Assembly (NCBI GenBank): GCA_021396245.1
Contig: WNYE01000044.1
Span: forward strand, 124,001 to 188,000
Reading direction: 5' to 3'
DNA: 64,000 nt
From: Sporothrix humicola
Taxonomy: Eukaryota > Ascomycota > Sordariomycetes > Ophiostomatales > Ophiostomataceae
Positions 9,490 to 22,001 of the stretch are shown one piece after another. The position numbers were made by a program, and so were the translations under genes. The notes under the pieces are model-generated. The model was not told where the DNA came from and ran no database searches. It saw only the letters and a list, made by a program, of their open reading frames with translations. How positions within the stretch are numbered: position 1 is the stretch's first letter; each line of letters opens with the position of its first letter.

Positions 9490-11188
9490 CTACGACTGCA
9501 GAGGCTTGCCCATACCGCCAGTCGTCACCATCTTGGTGATCTGGTACTCCTCGATACCGTAGGCAGAGCCCTCACGGCCGAAGCCAGACTCCTTGACACC
9601 GCCAAACGGCGATGCAGGCTCCGAGATCAGACCCGTGTTCACACCAACCATGCCCACCTCGAGGTGCTCGGCCACGCGGTAGATGCGCTCAATGTCCCGC
9701 GAGAAGAAGTAGCCAGCAAGACCGACCTCCGTGCTGTTCGCGTACTTGACAACCTCCTCCTCCGTCTCAAAGGGGAACAGGCCGGCCACAGGGCCGAACG
9801 TCTCCTCGCGCGCCATCAGCATCTTCTGGTTCAGGCCGGTGATAACGGTCGGCGCAAAGAAGTTGGCGCCTAGGTCGGGCAGGAAGTTGCCACCCTCGAT
9901 AATCGTAGCACCCTGCTTCTCGGCGTCGCGGACGTGCTCGTTGGCCTTCTTGGCGGCGCGGTCGTGGATCAGCGGGCCGTGGGTAATGCCCTTCTCGAAG
10001 CCGTTACCGACGTGGAACTCGCGCACCTTGGCGGCGAACTTCTCAGCAAACTTGTCGTAGATGCCGCGCTGCACAAAGATACGGTTGGCGCATACGCAAG
10101 TCTGGCCCGACGACCGGAACTTGGACGTGATTGCGCCAGCCACAGCAGCGTCAACGTCGGCGTCGTCAAACACAATGAACGGCGCGTTGCCGCCCAGCTC
10201 CAGGGACAGCTTCTTGAGTGTGCTCGAGCACTGCTTCATCAGCAGCTTGCCCACGTTGGTGGAGCCAGTGAAGGAGATCTTGCGAATCGTAGGGTTCGTC
10301 GTCAGAACCAGGCCGACCTCGGGCGTGTTCTCAAGAGCTGTCACAACGTTGACAACACCAGGCGGGATACCAGCGCGTACGCTGAGCTCGGCCAGGGCCA
10401 GAGCCGAGAAGGGAGTCTCACCGGGAGCCTTGACGACAACGGTGCAGCCGGCAGCCAAAGCAGGGCCAACCTTGCGAGTAATCATGGCAGCGGGGAAGTT
10501 CCAAGGCGTAATTAGACCACAGACGCCAATAGGCTCCTTAACGGTATACACGCGGTTACCGGGAACGGTCGAGGGAATCGTGTCGCCGTAAATACGGGGG
10601 GCCTCCTCGCTGAACCACTCAAAGAAGTTGGCAGCATAGACAGCCTCGCCGCGCGCGTCGGCGGCCGGCTTGCCATTCTCCCAGGTAATAAGCGTGCCCA
10701 GGTCGTCAGCATTCTCTATCATAAGGTCGTACCACTTGCGCAGCAGCTTGGACCGCTCGCGGCCAGTCTTGTGGCGGAAGGTCTCAAAGGCCTTGGCAGC
10801 GGCGGCAATAGCAGCCTCGGTGTCCTTGGTGTCGAACTCGGGCGCAACGCCGATGAGCTCGCCAGTGGCCGGATCGTTGACCTCAAAGGTCTTGCCGGAG
10901 CCGGCCTTGACCCATTCACCGTTGACGAAGCAAACGCCTGTCTTCAGCAGGGAGGGATCGCGGAGCTAGAAGTAGATCGCGTTAGGAGGAGAAGTGCAGA
11001 GGCGTACCGAGAAAGGAAAAACAGCAATAGTAGAATATGGCCTGTCATACCTTGGGAGCCATGTTGGATGCTTTTCTGGAGAGAATTGTGGGAAGTGCCG
11101 TGGGCTGGAAGCAAGAACGGCGTGCAGAGTAAACGAATCGTGATGTTTGCAGAGTAGAAAGTCGAAGAGAAGACCGCAGAGCTGCCAT
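9490..11188 (-). CDS. uga2: Succinate-semialdehyde dehydrogenase, NAD(P)+
   Basis: Exons 11188-11051 and 10965-9490 (intron 85 bp, GTATGA...TAG); product 537 residues. The ATG at 11188 adds a 40-residue presequence rich in Arg, Ser and Leu without acids, so import into mitochondria is likely. A second ATG (MAPK, at 11062) could start a cytosolic form. The rest is a complete aldehyde dehydrogenase: WNFPAAMITRK, the NAD-loop FTGSTNVGK, ELGGNAPF with the general-base Glu, GQTC with the catalytic Cys at 336, and EETFGPVAGLFPF. The ending GGVKESGFGREGSAYGIEEY is typical of SSADH. The enzyme oxidises succinate semialdehyde to succinate, the last step of the GABA shunt (yeast Uga2). The Cys336-x-Cys338 pair matches the spacing of the redox-switch pair in human ALDH5A1. 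Confidence 0.88.
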
Positions 11189-12813
11189 TTCTTTTTTGTG
11201 AGATGTCTGTCTGCTCTCGAGTTCTCCTCTCTCCTCTTTTTCGAAATATGCTATTCCCGACCTTTTACACAGTGGTCGGCGTCGGCTATACTTATCTGTC
11301 GAAGCGGCCAAACACTGCAAGATCGATTCCTAATCGAGTTCCGAGCTGGGAGCCAAGCCGAAAGCCGGCGTCAGAATGCGGGCAGGGGACGCTAAACAGG
11401 CCCAAACAGGCCATGGAATGGTGCTTTCGGGGTTGGAAACTCACCTCTTGGTAGTACCTATTATGTGCACCTGTTGGTAATTGTGTTGTATGGGAGAGAA
11501 GATGGGAGAAAATACGACGGATAAGAGGAGGAGGGAGGGGAGAAGCAACGTCACGAAAGCGAGGTACATAAAAAGGGAGGAGCAATTGTGAGGGGAAGCT
11601 GATCTTGCTGGGCTGCTGGGGCAAGAACAGGTCAAAGAAAGGCAGTAAAACAGGAAGGTCCAAGACGCCGAGGCGCCGATGATGAGCGCCGTCGGCGGGC
11701 AGGAGCGCTAGGGAGGAGGCACAAAGGCAGGCGGGGGCCAGCGCCTTGTGAGAGCCGAAACTGAGGAAAGAGGGGCCAATTCGATGACGTTCAACATTTT
11801 TGCTCTTTCCTGATCCTAACTCTGACGCTACGTCGCCCCAGTATAAAGGCTCCTGTCGGCTGCAATTTCCGTATTGGGCAAAAGCTTGGGCATTGCCGTG
11901 AAAGAATTGTCGTGAACAGCAAGAACAATGGACTTTTTTGCTCCTTTTCGCTCAATGTTTACCCCTAATGTCCCCATCGTAACAGTTTCTCTGACTGTTC
12001 ATTCTTTTTTGGTGGTATTTTTCTGATCATCCGGTCTCCTCAAACGCAAAAAACTGCCGTCCGGAGCTTAGACCGGCGTGTCAAACGGCAGGGACCGGGT
12101 CCAGGCCTCGCTCTGTTGGCTGAAATGCAATTTTGAATTGCGAGAGCCTTGTCCAATTTGGATATTGCAGACGAGGCCCAAATCTGTCCCAAAACGGTTG
12201 CTCGATGCGATACATTAAAGGAAGGAACTGGCTTGACACATCTCAACCAACGGCTTGCTCTTGCTATTTTCCCTGTTGGGCCGGCCTCGTCCCTTCCCCT
12301 GACGAACCGTTCAGGGCAAGTACGACACCTCCCTTCAACTGCCGCTAGAAGCTATCAGCAATCGTTCCAACGGCACCATCAACACTAGCTTTGGCTATCG
12401 AAGCTATCACGCATGTTCTCGACGCCTTCGATCCAATGCTATCAGCTTCTCCGCCTGGCTGCCAGAAATATATACGCGACATCTACGCCATCGCCATGCA
12501 TGACAGACGAGCAACTCAATCATATTCCCATGTTGGATGCTAAAGTACGGCAGCAGCCAATTCACCCGGGAACGAACTGCCATATTAACTCGAAAACAAG
12601 CATTTCCCAATGGCAGAGAGCTGTCTAAGCCGGTTTTCATATCGAATTGTGGTCAATGGCGACGACAGGGCGGGTCGGATAATCAGAGTGCTGCGCTGTC
12701 TACGAGTGTAAACGGCGTGGGACACCAAGGTATCTATCTACCAGTGCTGGTCGGAGTTCTATCGTCTCGAGAATTTCAGTTGCGAAAGATACAGCACACA
12801 TCACCGACGCGAT
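11189..12813. promoter_or_regulatory. Divergent intergenic between SSADH and GH79 genes
   Basis: About 1.6 kb separating two divergent starts, so it must hold both promoters. The side next to the dehydrogenase is purine-rich on the plus strand (about 11480-11600), that is pyrimidine-rich on the coding strand. A clean TATA-like element TATAAA stands at 11842-11847, pointing to the right, but it is 970 bp from the GH79 ATG. Eighty bases after it a 32-codon frame (11928-12026) opens, with no recognisable product. No other gene is seen. Confidence 0.5.
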
Positions 12814-14679
12814 ATGAAGGCTGCTGTTTTGTCATCAATATGGCCGACGGCCGCCAGCGCGGCCGTCTACAACCTCAGCGCATCCGTTCCGGCCAGTGCC
12901 GGAGCACCGCTTCTTGATGCCTTTGTCAGCTATTCCATCGAGTTTTCTTCATTTCCCGATTTTGCAGGCAACACGTCGGCGCCCAACACATTCAGCGATG
13001 CGTTGCTCAACAATCTAGGCAACCTGACAGGCACAAAGCCATACATTCGAGTAGGGTGAGTCGCCACGAGAAAATGTCGAATGACAAAAGCTCTGCGGAA
13101 ACCTAATCTAGCCAGAGGAAACACGCAAGATTATGCGCTCTACAATGTCAGCCTCCCATGGGCAATCAACGGCACGTACAACCTCTCGCGTTCGGCCGAC
13201 TACCCGACGACCATTTACATCGGCCCATCGTTTTTTGAGGGCTATAGCACGCTTCCTGGAACACGCTTCTCTCATGGCTTCAACCTGGCTCTAGCAACAA
13301 CGACGGAGGGATGGGCGACTCTGCTGGATACGGTGCCTCTTCTTTGCAAGGCCCTGGCGCCAGATACGCAGGGCAACGCTACGGATAGATCACACACCGA
13401 CTATCGGCTTTATACATGGGAATATGGCAACGAGCCCGATCTACTCTCGACCTCTTCCCAGGGCCCGACACGGCCTTCCGACTGGAACGAGGCTGCATTT
13501 GTGGCCCAGTGGCTGAACGGCACGAGGAAAATCCAGAAGCTGGTCAAGGAACACTGTCCAGAGCTGGTTCAGGACACGAATGGGCGCGCCAACTCGTCGG
13601 CACTCGGATCGCAGCCATCTGTCCCCGCTGACTATGCCGGATTCATGGCTCCATCTTTTGCTGGCGTCAAGAACCACCTGAAAGCTCCGGCAGCGTGGGA
13701 CGGCGGCCTTGATACTGATGGAAATATTGCCCTATTCTCATCCCATAAGTATGAAAGATGGCTTCACTGATGTGTCTTGAACAAAGTCAGTACTAATGTG
13801 CGCAGCTACATCAGTGGCGCCGCATCGCCCGGGGTGACTCTCCAGGGTACGCTTATGAACCACAGCAACACGGTACGCTCAGTCAACGCTCATGTGGCCG
13901 AATATGAAAGCATATTTGGAACTGCAGCATCAAGTAGCTCAATGCCCCGTCCTCGACACATCTTTGGCGAGGCCAACTCACTCTACAACGAGGGCAAGCC
14001 GGGTCTGTCCAACACTTTCGGCGCCGCACTCTGGGGCATCGACTTCTTGATGTACAGCGCCTCCGTCGGAATCGGCCGTGTACATGTGCACCAGGGGACC
14101 AACTACCGATATGCCTCGTGGCAACCTGTCGATACGGGTCTGGCTACTCGTGGGACAAAGCCGCCGTACTACGGCAACATTGCCGTGGCAGCAGCTCTAG
14201 GAAACACTCGAGATCACAACGTCTCGGTGGCAGCGCTATCTTCATCAGGAGTATCTCCGTCTGTCAGTGATGTCGATCCGGCATACGCAGTCTATGTGGA
14301 CGGCCAGCTGTCTCGTGCGCTTGTCCTGAATCTTCGCGGTTACAATACAACAGTCGGTGGTACCGGTCTCGGTGAGGCCCCTACGGCAAGCATTGCACCA
14401 CGCCCAAGCCAGAATTATACCATCTCTGTATCCACACCAGCGCTGAGTGCGGGTAAAATGGAGACTGGGAATATTCTGGTACAGCGTCTTCTCGCAAATG
14501 GTAGTGATGCCATAACAGGCATCACCTGGAATGGCTGGAGCTACAATTTAGAGCTCGCTGGCGGGAAGCCAGTCCGTCTGAACAATGTGACGACCGGTGA
14601 AAATCTAGCGGTGTATGATGGTCAGGTCACAGTGAACGTCCCAGACTCGAGTGCAGTCCTTTTGCACTTTAAGTCATGA
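12814..14679 (+). CDS. Secreted glycoside hydrolase family 79 (beta-glucuronidase type)
   Basis: Three exons, 12814-13055, 13116-13748 and 13806-14679 (introns 60 and 57 bp, the second with TACTAAT near its end); product 582 residues. A signal peptide covers about residues 1-17 (basic start, hydrophobic core, ASAA). The catalytic barrel shows YIRVGGNTQD, then YGNEPD with the acid/base Glu at 187 and HIFGEANSLYNEG with the nucleophile Glu at 347. The C-terminal 100 residues form a beta-sandwich of the GH79 type. Many N-x-S/T sites fit secretion. Fungal family members remove glucuronic acid or 4-O-methyl-glucuronic acid from glycans such as arabinogalactan proteins; the exact substrate cannot be read from the sequence. 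Both junctions restore conserved motifs, which supports the gene model. It is tail-to-tail with the next gene, 301 bp apart. Confidence 0.85.
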
Positions 14680-14980
14680 TCAGGAGTGGCATTCATTGCC
14701 TCTTTCTCTGTACATGGATGCGTGAAATTACTGTTTTTGACGTATATAAATCAAGAGATTCCCAAGAACGCCCATACAAAATACAGAGATAAAAAACAAC
14801 GGCCAAGAGATATCTTTCGAAATAAAAAGGAAGGCCAAAACATATGGCAATTTGAGATCCACCACATATATACAAAATCGAGAACATCGATTCTTTGAGA
14901 GAAAGCAGTCTAGTTTCGAGCCGACCCTTTCGTAGAGGGTATAAAAACAAAGGAAATATGACAGGTTGCTCTTCGAGTTT
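14680..14980. other. Short convergent intergenic region
   Basis: 301 bp shared by the 3' ends of the GH79 and membrane-protein genes. It is AT-rich in the middle, as expected for back-to-back polyadenylation regions. Nothing else is seen. Confidence 0.6.
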
Positions 14981-15917
14981 CTACGTCCGCAATGGCAGTT
15001 TCCGGTCCAATGTGTGGAACGCCTGTGTGCGTGGCGTAAATGGCGAGGCATTCCTATCCAGAGTGTTGAAGGCCTGCGTCCGTGGAGTGAAAGGCGAGGC
15101 CATGCCTCCGCCTCCAGACATCAGCACACCGCCGCCTCCAGCAAAGCGTGGCGACCGCATGCCCTGCATCTCCAGGGTCTTGTTGACGCCGGCCGGCAAG
15201 CTGTCATCGTCGTCATCGCTGTCGTCGTGGACAAGGTCAAGGAGCTTGTTGGGCCACATGGCCCAGATGCCAAAGCCCAGGTTGTAGAGGTAGATGGAGA
15301 ACAAGACGACCGTGGCAGCAAAACAGCCTTTGGCCATGAGGCAGTCGCCGACGGCATTGCTGGCAGCGGCGTAATCGCAGCTCTTGGAGAGGTACCAAGC
15401 AACGGGGCTCGGATAACGGGCGTCGGCATAGTCGGGGCCGGCTTGGCCGTAGATGCTGACAGCGTAGAGGGCGACCATGGCAATGGACATGAGAAGACCA
15501 AAGATGGGATAGAAGACGTGCATGATGAGGGCAATCATCTTGGCGAGGAGGACAAAGAGGGAGAGGACGGAGATGGCCACGTTGAAGTCGGTCAGGCTGA
15601 ACCTGTGTTAGAGAGGTAATTGAAAAAAAGAAAGAGACAAGGGAAAGGGGGGGCCGGAAGGGCGAAACATACGCTTGAGACCAGACGAACGGAATCTTCG
15701 GGAGAGGAACGTGGTTTGCGTAGGCATAGAGGATCATGTTCGGATTCGAGTTGAAGCCATTGTTGTAGCCGATCTGCCACATCAGTGTGCGATAAGTGTT
15801 TGGCTGGGCGAGGCCGAAAAGCACCAGCAAAGCGACAATCGAGGCGAGCTCCGGGACCATAGAGTACAGGTACACTTTCCGGTGGCGCCATGGCCGGTGA
15901 AGGAGTTGGTAGGCCAT
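14981..15917 (-). CDS. Four-helix membrane protein with duplicated C-terminal motif
   Basis: Exons 15917-15673 and 15602-14981 (intron 70 bp, GTATGT...CACAG); product 288 residues. Hydrophobic helices lie at about residues 20-38, 88-110, 114-136 and 165-190, with two Cys in the loop before the last (SKSCDYA, GDCLMA), a layout like MARVEL or claudin-like fungal proteins. After the last helix comes an acidic stretch (DDSDDDDDS), a Gly-rich linker, and two copies of ASPFTPRTQAFxTLDR about 20 residues apart. The SPFTPRT blocks are candidate proline-directed phosphorylation sites. I do not recognise a named gene; it looks like a conserved but uncharacterised membrane protein of filamentous fungi. 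Confidence is high that it is a gene, low on function. Confidence 0.8.
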
Positions 15918-18900
15918 CCTGACGTGTGTGCCGTGTGAATCGAGTGAATCAATATAAACGTCGGTGTCTGTCGTTGCCGCCCTGTCGTCGGATCGATCGA
16001 AATCTATGTCGATGTGGGTGCAGGCGTCGTGCGTCTCTGTCCAGCAGTATCGACAGGCCGGGTGAGATGGAAGGGGCCGATAGCCAGGTGGAAGTGAAGG
16101 CCCGACAACAATCATGAATTGTCGAAGAACAAAAGGATCACGACAATCATGAAAGAAAGAGAGAAGAGAAAACGAGAAGTAAGAGATTAACCCGTGGTTA
16201 GGAGGGAAAGGACGACTCTTTCAGTTTTAATTGTTTCCCGCCTTCCCGCCCACGGCTGTCACATTCGCTCTTTCCCATATCCCATTCCCCCTCTCATCCA
16301 ATCCTGGATCCCTCCTTCTCGTTCTTACGTCTCTCTGATGGTTACTTCCTGCTTGGCGCCTGCTCTGCGTGTGTGCTCACATATTATCCATGAAAGCGCC
16401 CCCTCGTCGCACACTCTCACAGTCACACATAGGAGTTCCAACTTGCTCGAGTTCCGTATTCCCCAGCGGTTAACGGCTTTGTTCACACTTGCTGCCCGCC
16501 ATTTTTGTACTCATATGCGCAAGTATCTCACCATTTGCAGGGCGGGAAAGGGACGACATGGGCAAAGGAGAGGGAAAGGGCACATCGAGAAAGAGGGAAA
16601 CGGGCTGCTTAGGGAGAAAGAGCGCCCCCAGCAACCTGCAAATCACAGCATGGGCCTCGAGGTGACCCCGGGAGAGAAGCAGCGATGTGCAATGTGCCAG
16701 CCAATCAGGGGTCGCACCTGCCGTCTTCATCACATCACGGACATGCAGACTGGGAGCTGGGGGCAGGTGCGAACCACACAGGGCAGGGCAAAGGCACAAA
16801 GAATGGGTCCTCAAGAGCCAAAAGAGCAGCAGTTAAGCGCCGGGAGGGCAAGGGCAGAAGGGCTGGCGATTCGCTGGTGGTGGGGGATGTGGGCTGTTGG
16901 GGTGGACTGCCGGGAGGGAAGGTGCGCCCGTGTGGTTGTTTGTGTGCAGATTTGCAGTTGATGTGGGCCAATCAGAGAGCCAGCCGCCCATCAGCGACAG
17001 GGGTGTCATTTTTGCAGAAGGAGGGTGGGCAGGGGTGACGATTTGCTGTGTTAGTTAAAGACAGAGGCAGAGAGGCAATTGAAGCATGCAGCCCGCCAAA
17101 AGACACAACTTCTATTGCTTTTCATCGGAATACAATCGAGACACTGAGGTAGGCCACTAACACGAGGCGGTAGGCACGCTCAGGCACGGCCCACGCATCG
17201 ATATGCACGAACTAAACGGGAAGCATTGTTCCTTGAGTTTGAAACAATTGCTTATCACGTGGACAGAAGACATATGATTCTCGACAGGTTATCCTTTCTT
17301 TATTCAGAGGTTTGGATCTTACCGTTCTCATCGTGAATTGTGGGTGCATAGCAGAGGTATATAAATATAGCCCGTGCGTCAGCCCAGCTCCGCGTGGATT
17401 TTTGTGCGCACAATTTGAGGCGGCCAAAACCCTTCGTCATACACTCAGCAAAACAGCGAGGAAATCGGACAGTGGGCTCCGGATGCTATGCCGCCTCTTC
17501 TCTTGTGCGCACGTTGCACCGCCGATTCATGTGCGTGTTTCTTGTCCACATGGGGGCTGGACGACGAGTGTGCGACACGAAAAGAGGTCAGAAGAGGTTG
17601 AAGAGGAGCCAATTTTGCCAGTCTGATAATGAGAAGATGGAAATGGCCAGAGAGGATGGCAATTGTTTGCCACAAATCTGTTTTGACAGTAGAAAATGGT
17701 CTACGACTGTTTAAAGGAGCCGTGGTTCACACATTCCCGGTTGAGTACTGCGGGTTACGAGGCTGGTGGGATCGCTTACCTCCTTGCATACTCCAGATTC
17801 GTGTCACTACAACAGAGTGCGTGAGCAGCATCCGTTGAATGTGTGACAATGGAGGTTGGGAATATGCAGAATGTCTCAAAACAAAGAGGGGGTTGTAAGA
17901 AACGAGGACTGGCTGGGACAAAAAAAGGAACGAAAAGAACAGCCAGCACAAGTTTTATACGGCCTAACATCACGGCAGCCGAATTGCCAAGGCCGTGAAA
18001 GGCCGTTAAGACCGGCCGACAGCATCCAGGGACCGGGTGGTGAACTCATGCGCATCACTAGACCCCGTAGTAGCTCATCTCCACCCTAGACATGTACCGG
18101 TGATCGGCGGTAATCGGTATCGAGGGGCATCGATGCATATTTATGAGACTTGAGAGGGGCATCGGTCCCTCGGCACACGGACAAAGGGTCTGGCTTAGAA
18201 GATAGAGGCCCGACGGTTCGAGGGGTCAAGGGATCGAGAGATTGGGAGATCGAGGGGTTGGTGATATGGATATGTTCGGCAGGGTAACCGACAAAGTATT
18301 CAAAACATGGACGGTGTCTTTGACCATTATTGTTGACTTTCCACCCTTGCAAGCCTCGTGGGAGAGCTTTTGGCACTGTCGATCTCATTCGCAGTCAGGC
18401 AGGCACGGCGATCATCCATTCCATCCAATCGGGAAAAAAAGACGTGTGGACGTTAAGGGACAAAGTTTCAAGGGTCAGTCACAAAAGGCCGGTCCAGACG
18501 GTAGCCGAAGATGTTATGTTTGCACGAGAAAAGACTGACGGGGCGGACTTCAGGAATTCGGGTGGTTGTTTCCAAATCGGGCAGCAACGGAAAATCTTTC
18601 TCTTAATATTCTATCCTTTGCGCTTTCCCGATTTTTCTCGTTTTTTTCCTCTTCGTTTCTGTTCTTTCCTTTTCTCTGCACCCAGCGACAAGGCACATCG
18701 ATCGAGAGTTTGGCGTGGCCATCGCAAAAATACACCAAAAAAGGCCCCAGGGGCACGGGGCCTAGGCCGGTCCTTCCCCCCTCTTCAAGACCTTCAAGGC
18801 CGCCGATCGGCCAGCGCAGAAGGCTCTTCGGGCCCTTCCACTAACCTTTCGCGCCTCTCAAGCCTTCGTGCAAGGGGGATCCATGTCAGAAATACGGGAG

Positions 18901-19416
18901 GAAACGGTGGCGATATGGGGCAAATGCATGGAAAGCGTGGACAGGGCCGGCCTAGAACCTCTGAAAGTGCCCCTCGTTCTTTCCTTGGGAGAGAGCGACA
19001 TACACAAGATGAGGGACAGGTTCACGATGTGCAAGCAATCGGCGATGGGTCTCTTCTTCCTCAATGTCGAGTCAGTCTTGCGTTTCTTATTGTCGTTTTG
19101 TCTCTCCTTCCCCTTCCCCTTCCCTTTCCCTTTCCCTTTCCCTTGTCTCTCTCTTTATCTAACTTTCATCTCGTTTTGCTCGCTCACCTAGTCGCGCTTT
19201 CCTACTGTGGCGTTTTTGCTCCCCATTTTTTTCCCTTCGGGTCGTCGATGCTCCGGGCATAGCTTTCTCGTTCTCGGTCTCCTTTCGTCTGTTGTATCTC
19301 TTTCCGTCTCTAGTTTCAACTTTGTCCATCCAATGGCTTCAGAGGGAAGTGCTTCCGAGCCAGGTCCAAGTGGGCTCTTTCCCCGGCTAGACAGCAAACT
19401 GGCACGCCAAAACGCC

Positions 19417-19441
19417 AAAAAAAAAAAAAAAAAAAAAAAAA
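19417..19441. repeat. Homopolymer A run, 25 bases
   Basis: Uninterrupted A run in the gene-poor stretch. No terminal repeat or target duplication was seen around it. Confidence 0.9.
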
Positions 19442-21974
19442 GCTTGCACAATCTATTCAGATGCAGTTTGCGAGACCCCATCACAGAAGTGAAACCCTGC
19501 CAGCTATCGACTTCTAGTGCCATGGCCCATAGATAGTCACGGGTAGGCATGTGTTGACTTTTTCAGCTTTTCTCGGTTTCTATGGCCTAGCTAGGCACCA
19601 GACGATCAAAACCGGTGCTCCGGTGCGGCGACTTTGTCGGTCTTGGGACTCTGATTAGTGCAGCACGCTCTTTTGCTGTCTTTTGCTCTATCCCCCTCGT
19701 GGGAGTCTTGCGCGCTCTGTCGGGGTATGTAAAGCCCCGTGCGACCCATTTTGAGGGCGTGGTTTTGAAAATAGCCTCAAAATATAGAGGAAAGGGCCCA
19801 AAAGACTCTAAAGGGTTCTCGATAATGGCCCTTTTCACTCGATCGTACTACTTTGACCACTTGCTGACTGGATCGGGCTGGAACTGTTGGAGACTCTATG
19901 TGTTTTGAGGACGGCAAATAAAACTTTGGCACTAAAAGAACCTGAAAAGGCAAAAGACGAGGATATTGTGGCCAGGGCTGTGATGATGTTTCTCTTTCTA
20001 CGGTCTCTCACGATATCTTTCCGGCTCTCGATAGACAGCCTCTATTTTTTCCTATTCTTGAATGACCCAGCCGGCCGTTCCCAATGTTCCTTGCTCCAAT
20101 GCCAAACAGCCTTGTTCTGTCAAGAAAAACACGTTGGCGTTGAAGAAAATAGTCTAGACTCATAAATTGGCTGGCGAAAATCAAGGTCTGTGCCGCAAAT
20201 ACAAGGAACTTGGGGCCGGCCAGCGCCGTAGTGAAGGGTCACCAAGGTTGAGCACGGTCCAGCAAGGTCCAACGAGAAAAAGCCAAGCCTGTATAAGTCG
20301 GATAGAAGTCAGGTAGCAAGAACCCATTTATTCCAGCAAATGGTGGGTGGCACAGAGGTATGGGTCCTCGCGGTCTAGACCGGATCTACGCCACACGAGG
20401 CCCATGTTCGGCCGTTTTAGACCTCACAGAACCTCACAAGGAGGGACGGGCGAGGCGGGATATCAACAAGTCGTGGTTTGTCGCATAAAAGAAAGAGTTT
20501 TGCGCTGCGTGTGTCAGTGTGTCAGTGGACGAATCAACGCCAAATGATTGGCTGCAGAACTCATCGAGATTAGGAAGGCATCGTCAGGTACGTATCTAGC
20601 TCGAATCTTGGATGTGAAGGTCGACGCGAGGATCCCTTCAGCCCTTCGGCATGTGCTCCCTTGGTGGTGAGAGGCTGACAGGAGACGTCGGGTGAAAGAA
20701 GCACTGAATAGAAAGGGACAAGAACAAAAGAAACGAAAGAAATAAAAAGGACCAAAATAGTAAGGGCGAAGCTTTGCGGGGAGCGACCTTTGACCAGACT
20801 CTTGCCTTACAAATATTGGGCTGACTGCCCTGTCTAACTAGCCCTTGTCGGCGCTAGGCTCTGGTATCAACAAAGGCCCTGAGAACGCCAACAGTCTCTC
20901 TTACTACAGCATAAGTGTATTTCGTAGGGGCGACAGAGAATGGAGCGAGTGAATTGGAAGGAGCATCACTCAGGCATTGTGCCCGTGGTCCCTTCCTTTT
21001 GAAACTGCGGGTGCAACGTGCAAAGGATCAAAAGATCAAAGGATGGTAGTCACGACCCTCCGTCCCTGCGAAACCCAAGCAAGTAGGCAGGAATGGCGCT
21101 GTTCCTCTCTCAAACGGCAGGTGCTCACTGAGCCAAAATGCCAGCACGCCAGAACCACCTGTTCGCCCATTGCCAACACAAAGGCATGCCTGTGCCCGAG
21201 ACATCTGCATGGCTGGCCTGGGCCAACGACAACCAGATATGCAAGACAAGCTCACAGACTCACAGCAGGTGCGACAGGATGTTCGTGGAGCCATCGTGCT
21301 GTTCTTCAAAAACACCGCCGTGTGTATCTTGCAGTGCATGTTCCTTCCCGACTTACCCGGAGCTCATGGTCGCGACAGTGGGGCTCTGACCGCCTACTGT
21401 AGAGTCCAAGTTGCTCCTGCCATTAGGCCCCATTTGGGTCGGCAGAGAAAGGAAATGACGAAAAGGTGAATAGACAAAATTTAGACGAAGAGACGAAAGG
21501 ATGGAGCAAAGTAGATAAACTCTCAGAGATATCGTCTGTGTCTTGGTTTCTCGATGATTTTTTTCACATGCAGACCATATCAAACCGTAAAATCTAACAA
21601 GCAAAAAGTGCGGCGCATGTTATGCACTATATCAGATATGTCGAGACATCTTACACCCATCTCGCCGCAACGGCTGCCCACCCAACAATTACCGAACTGG
21701 TGGATGGGCAATGGACGGCTGCCCACACCTTCCCAGGCGTGTCATCGTCGCCTTGGTGGCCCAAAGCCTGGCCTAGATCCCCCACCAGTCCATGGGTCCC
21801 ACCAGGCCTAGACTCTTCGACTGGCGTTCCTCAGCCCCGTTTTTTATTTCTTTAGCTTTGCGTCTCCATTTTGTCAATTTTTTTTTCTCACAGTCTTGCA
21901 GGTAAGAATATCAAAGGAATTTGGCTGTCAAAACTTTTGTTTGCCATACCGTATTTTTCAAGCTTCGTACTCCG

Positions 21975-22001
21975 TTTTTTTTTTTTTTTTTTTTTTTTTT
22001 T
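21975..22001. repeat. Homopolymer T run, 27 bases
   Basis: The longest homopolymer of the window. It directly abuts a CGTACTCCG word (21966-21974), one of the recurrent TACGGAGTA-type motifs. Confidence 0.9.

Noticed and set aside
11928..12026. 32-codon frame 80 bp after a clean TATAAA
   Set aside because: The promoter-like spacing is tempting, but the peptide has no recognisable feature and no donor that would extend it. Kept as part of the divergent intergenic region.
12814..15917. A metabolic gene cluster around the GH79 gene
   Set aside because: Neighbours are a dehydrogenase of the GABA shunt and a membrane protein; no transporter, regulator or further carbohydrate enzyme is linked.
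16194..16961. 255-codon plus-strand frame at the left of the first desert
   Set aside because: Mixed, low-information product with no family pattern; the region holds CCAAT boxes and looks like promoter DNA. Chance frame is the simplest reading.
19105..19150. CCCTTT-type tract considered as telomere-like repeat
   Set aside because: The unit is CCCTTT or CCCCTT, not CCCTAA, and there is only one short tract; it is a CT-rich low-complexity stretch.
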